From: Adineta ricciae
Taxonomy: Eukaryota; Rotifera; Eurotatoria; Adinetida; Adinetidae
Direction: 5' to 3'
DNA length: 64,000 nt
Assembly (NCBI GenBank): GCA_905250025.1
Contig: CAJNOJ010000006.1
Coordinates: forward strand, 1,037,533 to 1,101,532
Shown: piece after piece, positions 27,592-40,400 of the stretch
Numbering within the stretch: the first letter of the stretch is position 1
Layout: every line of letters begins with the position of its first letter
Position numbers and translations under genes: made by a program
The notes under the pieces: model-generated
Seen by the model: the letters and a program-made list of their open reading frames with translations, nothing else
The model's database searches: none
Told to the model about the DNA's origin: nothing

Positions 27592-28255
27592 TTTAAGCAA
27601 CGCGGTTATACAGATTCAGCGTTAGATCGTCGTACGGCAACAACAACAGGTCAAATGCTCTATCAAATTGTTGATCCTAGGCCGGCACAAATCGATTTCA
27701 CGGATAATTTACCACCTACACCGCCTGCACCTTCTGTCGTTGCTGCTAATCGGCGGCGAGAAGTATGTCAAATGTCTTTCCAATTCTTGACTGGAACTGA
27801 CTGAAATCTGTTTTTCTCTTCTGATAGACTTATAATAATCGCTACTCGGAACATGATAATCGAAACATTATACAGAATTACGGCGAATATTTTGGTCGAG
27901 TAAATAATAGTTTGTCTTGTGTCAATAGAAGACTTGTCTTATATTGATTAAGGGCTTTGGTAAACGTCTTATACCTCAATCAGCACGTCACCGCCAAGAA
28001 TGGTCTCTTGCCCATGATCCTCTTCCATTGCATCCCGATCGAAGTGTAACTCAACGAGACTATCGTGGACTACCCACACTTGAAAATCAACGTCTATCAT
28101 CGACGTCTATGTTGACACACGCTCGTCAAAAGTCGAGTGGTAGTTGGATGAGAAGCTGCTATGATGACTATGGACGAGACATCGAGCACATACCCAACGA
28201 ATTGATTTATCGTGATGACTATAAACGCATGCCAATCCATCCATGGCACTATTGA
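27592..28255 (+). CDS. Unidentified protein, 3' three exons
   Basis: Three exons (27592-27762, 27828-27899, 27953-28255) splice in frame to 181 C-terminal residues ending RMPIHPWHY. The first listed exon follows a TTCATAG acceptor, so at least one upstream exon is missing. The protein is rich in Arg, Tyr and Pro (DNLPPTPPAPS, FGKRLIPQSARHRQEW, HDPLPLHPDRSVTQRDYRG, DEYRDDYKRMP-like repeats). It has no membrane segment and no catalytic motif. The short repeated aromatic/Pro/Arg motifs resemble small axonemal microtubule-associated proteins, but I do not recognise a family. An AATAAA lies at 28328-28333. Confidence 0.6.
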
Positions 28256-28327
28256 ATCGATTGACTCCTTTCTATTGTACTTGCAGTCCTATATAATTTA
28301 CTGATAAACACATTCGTCCTTTTGAGA

Positions 28328-28333
28328 AATAAA
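28328..28333 (+). promoter_or_regulatory. Probable poly(A) signal of the 27592-28255 gene
   Basis: AATAAA lies 73 bp after the stop codon. Confidence 0.45.
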
Positions 28334-29197
28334 ATGAATCTAATATGATTTCAAAGACAACTTCCGTATGTGCCCAGCGAAAAGAAGCGATCATCGATAA
28401 GTACATGCTTGCTTCCTAGTTGCTTGACGAAATGCCTAACGTAGATCGACAAGAATATTTTATTGACAGTCGGAAAAGTTGTTTTGGCAAACAAAAAATG
28501 GATGATTTAACTAAGCCGATCTATTTACTGGAAAAAATTGATAATCCCATTCGGTTATTAGTCTTGCGTATGTCGTGGGAGAACTAGATGTGTGCAGCAA
28601 TTTGACTTTTCCTCTGTGCACATGTGTTTTACGATATATATCTATATTCACTTAGAAACGCAATGATTGCTGAAAAGATGTAGGATGACGTTTGAGGCGA
28701 CGCATAAGAAACGGATGTCAATGCATTAATGAAGTTCAACGTTGGAGAACGAGTCCAGTGATAGAAAGAGAGAGAGAGAGAAAGGAGAAAATCGTTTTCG
28801 AGAGCACAAATTAGGGAAAAGAGAATTTTCTGTTTCCCTTTGTCTCTCTAACAGAGTCTGCGGCGATGCGCTTCATCGCCAACAGCATCAATATCTTTAG
28901 TCGCTTCCGACAATGTTGTCGTCAGATGAGAGAAAGCGAGACAGAGAGAGAGAGAGAAAAGGAGAGAATATTAGGACAATGGGTTTTCTGCGCCTGTCTC
29001 TCCATTTCATTCGATGCTATCTTTGCTTTCTATGATATCTCTTTAGAGAAGAAAACAGAAAGTGGCAATGATCCTTTAGGCACAGTGGTTAGAGATGCAA
29101 AAGTCGAGCATATGCTAAAAACGTTCGTTACTGACTTAGTCAAACTAGAATGATGAATAGTGGTCGTTGTCATGTATAAAACTTTGATCAACAGCGC
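28334..29197. repeat. Upstream region of Kv locus with two GA microsatellites
   Basis: Two (GA)n tracts, at about 28766-28781 and 28941-28958, sit in similar surroundings (GAGAAAGGAGA-type purine runs followed by TTTCTG...CTGTCTCTC). They may be an old local duplication. A 95-codon open frame across the second tract is low complexity and not believed. The region probably contains the distal Kv promoter. Confidence 0.4.
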
Positions 29198-32100
29198 ATG
29201 GGAACTCCAGTAACCATTCAAATAGCTGCTGCTTCCAATTATAATGAACAGTAAGATTTTGAAATGTTTATTTGTTTCGATGAACATAAACGTGATCAGA
29301 ATGACCTTTTAACATTGTTGAGACTCGGAATAGTTAATTGCGCATAAAAATACGCGTAAGAATTCATTCATAGATGTTTACATGAAAGTGGTCGATAATT
29401 GAGGGGAAAAGTCAATGAGAGTTCATTGTCGACAAATCAATTCTTTTGCTTGCGTGCGAACAGTTTTTAGAAAATGAACATCACGTCAACTGGAAGTCAC
29501 CAGGATGATGTCATCTGTCTTAAATTGTTCTTGTCAAAGAGATGCATCTTGTAAATGAAATGATATTTCATTTTCTGATTAAACTTTTTTCCTTCTTGAC
29601 TGAAAAAGAAATCCGCCACCATCCCTGTAGAACACATTCTATTCGTGTAAAAGATCTCTACTTTAACTAAATGATGCACACGTATATGATCAGGAGAATG
29701 CCAAATGTATTCTGTCAAAATTCTGTGTGAGTATTTCTTTATGATTCATTGAAATCGACGTTTCTCTTCATCTTTTTTCCTACATACCAAAAACCTTTTT
29801 AAATACTTGAATAGATTGACAAGCAACCTTGAAAATGTCATTATATTAATAAAATGACGATGAATTAATTTCCTTTGTGATTTTGACTAAGAAATTATAT
29901 TTAATTATTATTATTTCTAGCGATACGCAATCATCACTACGTCGACAAGCAAATGAACGTCGTGATCATGACAATGCTTTATTGATCAATTACGACGGCA
30001 CCATCGGTTTCCAGCAGTCGAAGCTTGGCGGGAGTCAATTATTGTAAGTATTGCATTCAATTGAAAAAAAAATGCACATTGATTCTCATTTTTTCGATTT
30101 CAATACGATCGTAATCTTAGTTAATTATTTAAACGAGACAATATTTGTTAAGGTTATTTAATTGTTTGCAAAGAAATCATTGAATTACACACTTAGAAAA
30201 TCAATCCCATCGTTCTTTTTTCTCTCCTTCTGCTTCTTCTGTTTTTTTTTCTTCTTCTATTGTCTTTTCTATTCATGAATTTATCTTGAATGCAACCAAT
30301 ATATTCGCAGTGTCAATATTGTGTTGTTTGTAACAAGGCGCAGAACAACACGGAAGAGGAAAAAACAGGAAGAGAAGAGGAGTCAGACCCGAACTAACAG
30401 TCTTTTTCTTAGTTGACTCACAGCACTAGCTCAATAGAACTATGTGTAATGTTAATACCCCCCAGCGTCAGTTCGTCGTTGTGCTCAATGAAATTTTCGA
30501 CACGACACATGCATACATTTCTCGCTCGCTCTGACTAAATGGAAAGGGAGCTTTATGCAATATAGAAACTAAAGAATGCAAGAGAGAATTAGAAATGAAG
30601 GAGAAGAAGAAGAACAAGAAGAACAAGAAAAGAATGAGTATATATATAAACGCGTGTTCATCATCAACTCCAGCCACGTCTTTGCAGTCTTTCTCCTTCG
30701 TCTTCTTGACTATGTCGTGAAGAAAAGCGAGGTCGTTACAACTAGCATCAGAATAAAAAATGAAGAATCTTAGTAACAATTGCCATTTTAGAATGCAAAC
30801 ACAAGAGATAATGTAGTGCAGGTTTCGTTCTTCATGACTCACAATGAAATTTCCGTGTCGCGAGTAACAAGTTGTAATTAGTCTAGTTAATGTGTCGATG
30901 AGCATTTGAAAGCGATCACGCTGGTTATTTTTCACTAAACGAGCCCATAATTAAAAACTTCCCAAGATGACGATGGCAACAATTTGGCAGCCTGTCGCAC
31001 TGACAGATCATCCCATGTAAGTACAACTATTGGTTCGGAAGACTTCAACAACTTCTTTACCTCATTGAAGAAATGTATTGACTGAAAACGATTACGTATA
31101 TCTTTTATATCATCTCGCTCATGATTTATCTTTCGCCAATCTATTCATCCATGTGTTGAATGGATTTCTGCTTTACTTTCTCTTCTTTGTTTCGCTGATA
31201 ATGTCTAGTTTCTGGCGTTCGGCAGGCCTATTTACGTCTCGATGGTTTTATAATATGAGACCAACAAAAAAAACTATAATGATATATACATATAGATATG
31301 TATATACAAAAACCCCTTTAACATATTCTTCTTTTCTGAGTTACTCGTCAAGTAGCCATTTGAGTAGTAGAGCTTTGGATTGATTACTGCAGGTTTTCCC
31401 TAACGCAGAGAAAAAAGAAACAATGGCTATGACAACTGCTGTTTCGGTTTGGCAGGCACCAGCGTCTACTCTGAATGCTCATACTGATGGAACGTAAGTC
31501 ATTTGATGAAAAGAAGCTTAAGTTTCGGCTCAGTCGTGCGCTTTCACGTTCTGATTCGTTTTTTTTTCATGCCAGTATATATATATATTGATCAAAGCAA
31601 ATAACACAGATAGTCAACTGCAATATTTATGGCTGAGAAGAAGAAAAACAGTAGAATAGATACGTACATATATATCTATCAGTTGTTTGCAATGGAAGAT
31701 AAATATGTACGTAGATGACAACATGATAAATCATTTGTAGTCGAAATCTCGTTCTCAAGGACGATGAATTTCAAATTAGAGATTTCTTTTGTCTAGTTCT
31801 TCGATTTAATCAATCATTGCATTAGTTTGATTAATAGATAAAGTTCTGATTTTTGTCTGAGGAAATCAAAGGAACATTAGAGTAGGAACGTCTCACGTAT
31901 CTATTCATTGAAGTTAAACATATTTTTGACTTATTACTTTTTGTCATAATAGTATAAGTCAAGCAATAATATTATTCGATCGAGAATATGAAAAGAAGAA
32001 GAAGAAAATAAATGCGAATAGACATGTTGTAAGATGTCAAGCGCGAATGCGAAGGTCATAAATGATGACAGAAAAATGAGGTTGATGATGGACAAACTGT

Positions 32101-35100
32101 TCTGGCAATAGCTTAGGTGATGGTGTTTGGCTTCTGTTCCTTTTCGATATTGACGTCATCGGTCGATCCAGGCTACGAAAGTAAAGCTTACGAGACTAGT
32201 AGTATCATCTCATCTTACATATCGGCTGCGATTTCTAACAGCTCCGTTCTTTCTTTCTCTTGTCGTTTTTTTTTTCATAATTTCTGCTTCTCTATTCTTA
32301 TTGATGTTTGTTGTTGTTGATGTTGTTGTTGTTACTCTTGTATGCATGAATGTGGTACCATTAGTAGACGTCATCTTTATATACTCTTTAGGGTCTTTCT
32401 TGTTTTCTTGCTAGCTATATTTTCTTCCGGTGACTATCGATATCATCTATCTTCTCCTTCTTATTCTTATTATTCTTCTCGTCTCATGAGACAACTATCA
32501 TTAAGGTACAACTATTGATATTGTACAGATTTAAATAAATCTCATTAATAATGATTCTTACTGATCGTTCTCTGTAAGTCAATTTAGTCATGTGTTTGTT
32601 TATTTTGCCTATTATCTTCTTCTACTTCTTTTGTAAAGTGGCCATGAAACAACACGCCGTCGAGGAGTTGATTTTCCTAGTGATCAATCATCCGTGCCAG
32701 GGCGATCATCAGGTCGGCATATGTCTGTTGTTCCTCATGGAATAATTCATGATCCATTGAGCAGCGCCACAGGATCTTTGTCATACGATGGTGATTATAA
32801 TCGATCATCTGTCGTCAGTTGTCTCGTGCCAGCTAGCATAAGTATTGCTACGAGGTGAGATAAAAGAATGGTTTTCTGATGATGCATGTGCGTGCGTGCC
32901 GTTCCTTCCCATTGAATTGAAATCAATCATTAGCAATTCATAGAGTTTTTCCAAATTATGTTTCAATTTGTTCTGAATAGATAATTGAAAGGACTAGATG
33001 TATGTAGGGAAATCTTTTTTGATTTAGTTAGAGAAAGGCTCCCCGAAGACTCGTCGTCGAAATAAACAGTAAATGGTGATATTCGGAAGTAGACAGTTTT
33101 AAGTTGAAGTATTTCTTTGTAACCGCGTACTCTGATCTATATTGATGATCAAATAGATTGTTTGTTTAATAAATAAAAACATAGTTTGCCATAGCAATTA
33201 CGATGCTGTTCGATCGTATGATGAAATAGATCTATGTAAACTAATCGTAAAAGTACTTACAACAACTTTGTAGTCGATCCGAAGAGAGCGAAAGGCAACG
33301 AGGCTGCCTTTTTTTCCCTACGCAAAGGAAAACCATACATTTGTATGTCCTTGTTTAACGAACGTTGTTGTTATCATTTATCCAGTGTTGGTCTTATCAG
33401 ACGAAGTTCTAGATGCGGAAATAATTGGACCGAAGCATATAATATTAGATACAAGAATGCATTGAAAGAAGAAATCTCAAATTCGCTTGTAATTTAGTTA
33501 TCGTTAGTCGAACTTTCCGTATGATTGACAGAACAAAACCCGCAATTGTCATCCGGCGAGATGTGAAATTTCTACTTTGATTAGTCTTTTGCTTTCATAA
33601 TGAATCAACATGTGTCTATCCGCGTGCGTCTATATATATATATATATAATAGAAATATAGTAAAAGACGACGAGGAGCGAAAAGAAAGAAGATGTTGATA
33701 GTTGTTTATCACAATTTCCTTTGCTTGTCTTCTTGCGTCTATGCATGCTACAACAAAGACAATCGCACTCCAACTGGTGTTCTTGCTGTTTTAAGCTGAT
33801 AAATCATTACATTTGTATCAATTGTTACTCTTCTGAATTCTTTTCTCCCGATGCGAATTATTTCGTAGGACAGCTCTTCATGGTGTGAGTAATTTCCTTC
33901 TAATTAGCTTAATCGTCAGAGACGTTTGTGATGTTGTCAATTCTTTTTTAATGGAATTCTTTTAGGGCATTTTCACGACAACTTGATGAGGAATTAACAC
34001 AAGAAGAACAACTACAAGCATCGAAACATCCTGATTACGAGTCAACTGAACGCGTTGTTATTAATGTCTCTGGATTGAAATTCGAAACACAACTACAAAC
34101 ATTGAATAATTTTCCTCGGACACTTCTTGGCAACCCATCGCGACGCGTACGGTTCTTCGATCCACTTCGAAACGAATACTTTTTCGATCGGAACCGGCCT
34201 AGTTTCGATGCGATTCTTTACTATTACCAATCGAATGGTCGATTGAGACGACCTAATCATGTTCCAATTGGTAAAGCGAGAAACTAGAGAAGCACGAGAA
34301 CGAACGCTTTCCTTTTCATTTTAGATGTCTTTACCGAAGAAATCAAGTTCTTTGAACTGGGTGAGGATGCTTTCAATAAATTTCGTGAAGATGAAGGTTT
34401 TATCAAAGAAGAAGAACGAATTTTACCTAAAAAGGACATGCAACGAAAAATTTGGCTTCTATTCGAGTATCCTGAAACATCACAGTGGGCACGTGTTATT
34501 GCTATAATATCTGTTACTGTTATTCTCATGTCAATTGTCATATTTTGTCTAGGTATGAGAGTTATGAAGATCGAACAAAAGATCTGATGAGATATGTTTT
34601 CCTTTGATTTAGAAACACTGCCGAAGTTCAAACGTTATCGAGTTCGACCTGCCGATAATGCAACGTACGATTCGTCCCGTTTGACAATCGAAGAGGACGA
34701 TATTCCCGAATTAACCGAACCATTTTTTATTATTGAAACATGTTGTATCATTTGGTTCTCGTTCGAATTAATCGTTCGTCTTTTGTCATCTCCACTGAAA
34801 CTTGTCTTTCTGAAGTCGATGATGAATATTATCGACATTGTTGCGATCGTCCCGTACTTCATCACATTGTTCACGATTTTGGCTGAAGAGAAAACGAAGT
34901 CGAATCAAGCGATGTCATTAGCTATCCTGCGAGTTATTCGTCTCGTTCGAGTTTTTCGTATATTCAAACTGTCAAGACATTCAAAAGGTCTACAGATCCT
35001 GGGCCAAACGCTTCGTGCGAGTATGCAAGAGTTAGCGTTATTGATATTTTTCTTATTCATCGGCGTGATCTTATTTTCTTCGGCGGTCTACTTTGCCGAA

Positions 35101-35735
35101 CAAGGTGAACCAGAGTCGTTTTTCAAATCGATACCAGACGCATTCTGGTGGGCAATGATAACTATGACTACAGTATGTTTTGCCTTTACTAATGCGCGGC
35201 TATTTTTTGAATATTTTCCTAGGTCGGCTATGGAGATATGCGTCCAGTTGGTATATTCGGTAAAATTGTTGGATCAATGTGTGCTATCGCTGGTGTGTTA
35301 ACAATTGCTCTACCAGTTCCCGTTATTGTCTCTAATTTCAATTATTTCTATCATCGCGATATCGATTCCGAAGAACAGAAAGACATTAAATACACAACTA
35401 ATGTCAGTGGTTCAAGTCCAACAGGCGTTGATATGATTAATGATCCATTTGCCCTCACCATGTCAACAAGTGTTGGTGGTCAAAAGAAAAAATCGATCTC
35501 GTCATCAGATACTTGCCATCATTTAGATGAATCCGATGCGTTTCTTCATTCATATTCAGCTGCCGACGAGCTGCCATTTCGTTCATGTACAGCAAATCAC
35601 AAAAATAGTAGAACATCGCCAACACAACAATTAATTCAACGGAAAATTTCCTCGCCCAATGCCAATCTGAATAGTTTCAATAATTACACCTCATCATCAT
35701 CGAATGAACCATTAAATGTCGAAACAGACGTGTAA
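29198..35735 (+). CDS. Shaker-type (Kv1) voltage-gated potassium channel with alternative first exons
   Basis: Common exons: 32639-32854, 33966-34270, 34325-34552, 34613-35172 and 35223-35735. Three possible 5' ends all finish in phase 2 and join the 32639 exon in frame: 29198-29250 plus 29921-30043 ([10 protein letters not shown]...), 30967-31016 ([10 protein letters not shown]...) and 31423-31493 ([10 protein letters not shown]...). The predicted lengths are 665, 623 and 630 aa. T1 tetramerisation domain: [15 protein letters not shown]...[12 protein letters not shown]4 shows regularly spaced Arg in [20 protein letters not shown]. The filter is TTVGYGD, and an intron falls exactly between TT and VGYGD. 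S6 has [16 protein letters not shown]. The C-terminus ETDV is a class I PDZ ligand. The channel should assemble as a plasma-membrane tetramer and repolarise excitable cells. Confidence 0.92.
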
Positions 35736-36818
35736 TGTTGTTGTTATCCGTCCACCCGGTCGCCTCTATGTCTAGTCATATTCCCTTCAATTAAGTTCTC
35801 TCATGTCATCAACTATTCGATTCACTATTGATTCGTTCGATTATATAATATGTTCAGATAGTTTTATTCGTTCGAATATCGTTTCAAGATGAGGGTGAAA
35901 GAAAAACGACGTATACATACGTTTCGATGTTATTATCTCCTTTATTTTCAAAACAAACGAAAATATCTTATCAAGGAAAGGAACCGTACAGAAGAGTTAA
36001 CCCTGTGTTTTTCTTTTGTAATCTGTTTTGTTTTCTCTTTTTTCTTTCGTGTATTAAAGCAAAGCAAATCAAATCAATTCTCGTCTCTCTTCGTCTCCCT
36101 CGGCGCTCATGTGTATTTACTGATGCCATTATCACAATGATTGGGTGGTAAAACTAATCCCACATCGAAACATTCTACAAAAGAAAGGAAAGAACATCCT
36201 GACACATGTCGTCATGCCTTCCAAATGTAATATTCTATTTATAGATCGTATTATCATTGTGAAAGGTGACGTTTTTACAAGCGGAATTCTTTGATAATGA
36301 GATAAGATTGTGAATACCGCTCTCTGATTGCCTTCATTGTAGGTTTATTAGTTGAAAGTCAATTGGACTCTCTATCTTAGTCAACGAAACAACAGTATCT
36401 ATGCTAATTATCTCCATGCGAATCGTGCAACGTAGCAGATAACTATTTTTCAGGTCTAATCAACGTTCTCTTTTGTTTCTGTCAAGGACTCAGTTTTGGC
36501 AACAGACTTTTTTGCGCTAAAATTTCAACACTTCATACGCAGTACTATCTACGCATTCTTTGTTCTGGTTGTATTGAAGTCAATCCGATGATAAATGAGG
36601 TTTTCTACGAGTCATTAATTATTCCGACAGATGAAGAGTAGTTTTCTGTATAAGATCATGTAGTAGTGTAAGTTTATTATAAACTCATGTAAAATGCCAT
36701 AATGTCATTGCTTACAGCTGTTCTGTTCTTATCGAGTGATCGATTGATCGTGTTAGATGATTAAAACACACGTCTTTCATCATTAGACAATCTGATTTAT
36801 TTACAAAATCTGGTCATG
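35736..36818. other. Convergent intergenic region after Kv
   Basis: 3' UTR of the channel and of the minus-strand CDPF1 gene. T-rich, with no supported coding sequence. Confidence 0.5.
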
Positions 36819-37271
36819 TCATACGTCATCGTCGTATTGTTCACATTCTGCTTCATGTGTGAATTTTTCTAGCCGTTTTCCGCCGATTTCGTCGAGAATT
36901 TCTCTGGGAAATTCTGCTTGATACTTTGCTACGCATCTCAAACAAAATCTTCGTGTATAGAATACACTACAGTCGGAATGCACACAAACTGGACACGAAC
37001 AAACAGAGCACAAGCCACCGAGAATCACCGAAGATAATTTCGATTGATCTTCTTTGTCCTTTTCTTTGATGGCAACAAATGGATCGCGAAGTAGATAGAC
37101 TTTTTCGAGAAGATTTATTGTCAACGAAGGATCTTTTTTGTTCCGGGATGATTGTGTCGTCGGAAGATTGGAATCATCAATATATTGCGAATCGTATCGA
37201 TCATAAGCAGCATAGAATGGACAAAGCGAACATTGAAATACTTTTGGTTCGAGTACTTCTTCTTCGGTCAT
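36819..37271 (-). CDS. CDPF1: Cysteine-rich DPF motif domain-containing protein 1
   Basis: 150 aa from the Met at 37271. The order of elements matches CDPF1: FQCSLCPFYAAY (first CxxC pair), LLEKVYLLRDPF (the DPF motif), then GLCSVCSCPVCVHSDCSVFYTRRFCLRCV with three further Cys clusters, probably zinc-binding, and EFPREILDEIG. The C-terminal acidic tail (ECEQYDDDV) differs between species. Biochemical function is not established for the family. The sequence just before the ATG ends in CATCACTTTCAG, a good splice acceptor, so the start is either right after a 5' UTR intron or a trans-splice site. The frame is open 14 codons further upstream, but those codons look like non-coding T-rich sequence. 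Confidence 0.88.
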   Translation of the reverse strand: MTEEEVLEPKVFQCSLCPFYAAYDRYDSQYIDDSNLPTTQSSRNKKDPSLTINLLEKVYLLRDPFVAIKEKDKEDQSKLSSVILGGLCSVCSCPVCVHSDCSVFYTRRFCLRCVAKYQAEFPREILDEIGGKRLEKFTHEAECEQYDDDV

Positions 37272-37469
37272 CTGAAAGTGATGATGACAAAATCCGTCGA
37301 AGAAGAATGCCAAAGTTTAGTGTACACAGAAAAGCAAGAGATTTTTATTATAAAAAAAATAAATGTTAGATACTCATTCGCTCACGGTTGTCAAATAAAT
37401 TACACAAGAAACTAAGACAAAAAATAAAATATCACAAAATAAACATTGTCATCAGTCCAGTCATTTCTT

Positions 37470-40400
37470 CTACGTATCTTTGCGACGTTTGAATTGAGCT
37501 AGAAGATCCTGGAAGGGAAAAATGCTTTGACATATTATGTTAACAAATCGAAAGAAATGACCGATTACTTTGGAAATTTTCGTTCCCAGAACAAGTTTCA
37601 TCTTGTTTGTCTGATCCTCATCATCTTGCTCACTTTTCTTTAACGTTTCATTCTGATTCGTGCTATCTGAATTGTAGACAACTCGATTCTTTGCTGGTCC
37701 ATTGTCTGCTCCGACTGTAGTTGTGGCTAATAATTGTTGATTTTGCGCTCGGGTTGACTTGCCAATGAATGGTAATCGGAGATTGATGTTTTGTCGAATC
37801 GCTTGTGATAATAAAACATTTTTAACATCAGATTTTATCGCCAGAACGAGATCGTGGTAACTGCATGTTAGATTTCGATATTCCAATGTGGGAAATGATA
37901 TATGAGCATTCTCTAGATCGCCGATTTTCTTCTCTTTTGTACCCTGAATATAGAAAGGAAATAAGAATGAAACATGCAAAGGATAAGTATACTCGTATTT
38001 TGTAAGAGACAATCAAAGATACTTCGGGAATTTTAATATATTGAAATGTTAAAGTATTCTTAGCACGTTTTTCCATCGCATCCAGATCGCGAATACTGAA
38101 GTAGAACAACGATCGGCCAGCCAACAGTTCTTCGTCACCCTTAAATAAAAGAAGACAATCTTAGTTTTCGCGTGTAATCTCATAGATGAAACTGTTAGAG
38201 TTAGAACTGTGAGTAACCCAACATATACGCACACACACACACACACACGCGTAAGAATTGTAAGAGAGAGTAGTATTAGATAAGAAAATTGAATGTGCGT
38301 GTAGTGAACCACGATTGAATTATAGATAAAAGAAAGTAATACCCATGGAATATCGTTCGAAAAACGACGACTAAATCGACGTAACATGCCCTATAGAAGT
38401 AAATTGTATCTAGGAATCTAATCTAACTCTTTCTTTCATTTGCATGCCATGATATTCGATTTTTCAGAGAGAAAAAGAATTGATCGTCTTACTTCCGATG
38501 ATCTGCTTCGATGTTTGAGGGAATTTGATGTGGGACGTTTCAAAGATGATTTATTGGCTCGTTGTTGAAGGTCAGAGCTCTGCTGAGTCTTGTTCGGGAA
38601 AAGAAATGCCATTATCATTTGTGAAAAGCGACGTGTCATTTGAATGACAAGCGGAGCTACATTTATCTCTATAAAAAAAGAACAACAATCGTACATCAAA
38701 TTGTTTTAATTACTATTGATTACCAAGATGTTCTTTAACAGCTATTCCACCAACAGATTCTCCTTCTTTGCAGTAAACACGGATCATAGTCTGCTGTTGT
38801 TGGCAATTTGCTGTTAGAATTGTTCGATAACGATCATCTCGTAGTAAATTATCGACTTGAGCTTGCCCAATATTGACCGAATGTTCATTCGTTCCATTTT
38901 CAAAATAACGTTTTGTGTACCTGATATAAATCAAACGTTTGGATGAAGAATACATTTGAACAATTTCTTACAGAATGTTTCTCAAAAGAAACTGTGCATT
39001 TGTAATTTGTCCGTCGTCATGTTTAATAAACCAAGTTATCGACCCACCGTAAATTTCGTATCGCCGTTCTAGCCGAGCAGTCTTATGAGCTATAAATAAC
39101 GATGAATCAAATCAATTTAGTCAAAGATCAATTCAGCTGACCTGTCGCCGCAATTCGTAGCTTAACCAATCGTGCCAATTGCATATCTTTGTAAACAGCG
39201 CACATCATGCCCAAGTTTTCCGCTAATTCATTCAATTCAACTTTAACCGAAGTATACGATGTTTGTAATTGTTGATACTCTTGAACAGTAAATGAGAGTG
39301 CTCGAGTTCGGCCATTACCATCTTCATCGTCCGATGAATAGGAATTTCTAATAGGAGAAAACAACTTCTACGAAAAAGAAGAAGAGGATAGTCGTTAACA
39401 TACACGACGTTGTTGTTTGTTCGACTAAAATAATACATTTCTCGCTCGAGTCTTCGTAATTCAGCCAATGTTGATCTATTCAAGTTTGTTGTTACATGGA
39501 GAAAAAGATATTCGTTTTCAAATCGATCTTTACCTGACACGTTCAAGTAGATGACGAATATTCTTCTGTAGCACAGGAAGATTATTTGCTAGTTGAATTT
39601 TTAAGCGAAGTTTGCGTAGTTTATTATTTATACCCTAGAATATCACTCGAATTCAGGTATCGAATGTTTCGAATCATACTTCTCTCTTTGGATCAACATA
39701 AAGCAGTAAATTATTGACAATATCCATAATTGTACGATATTGTAACTAAATCAACCAATATAAATGGGTCAATGTAAGGAAAAAGCCTACTGAATTCGTG
39801 GAAAGTTGAATATCATTATGAATGAATGTCAGTGAATCAACAAGTAAACGATCATTTTCACCTATAGGGTTTTGCTCATTAATTGATGGTTTTGTGAATG
39901 GCTAGAATAAAGAATAGATCGAAAAAAGTCTTTCTATTCATTTTCTACCTACCGGAATAACAATATTTGTGTCTGTCTCTTCTTCTTGCTGTGTTTGTTC
40001 AGTATAGAATACATAGGATAAAGTAGCGTTTGATTTCGAGACGATACATTGCAATTGCTGATCACCACATCCATCGTTGGTTGCGATACTGCCTACAACA
40101 CTCCGTGACGATTCACCCAACAGTGAATTTTCATCGCGAATATCACGTCGTGGAATCCAGATAATGTCATCGTCCGATGATAACAAAATCGACGATAGAG
40201 TATTAGTGTTTTCAGTTGAAGGATTTGATGATGAGGAAGACGATGAAACTGTCGTGGCATAATATTGCATGCTTTGGAGATCAACATGCCAAGATGTTTT
40301 GTCACATAGTTGTTGATCACGCCAAACAGGTTTATGACGATACTGATCAACTAACGCATTAGTTGCGGATAAAATAACATAACCACGTGATTCAATGCCG

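Noticed and set aside
28866..29153. 95-codon plus-strand frame before the Kv locus
   Set aside because: It runs through a GA microsatellite (SETEREREKER) and shows no domain; more likely promoter or UTR sequence.
33870..33885. Possible 16-nt microexon (TTTCGTAG...GTGAGT) inside the Kv intron
   Set aside because: Including it shifts the frame before the T1 domain and gives an early stop; direct splicing of 32854 to 33966 is in frame.
38229..38250. (AC)n run that could look like a regulatory or Z-DNA element
   Set aside because: A simple microsatellite inside a BLTP2 intron, with nothing else pointing to a function.
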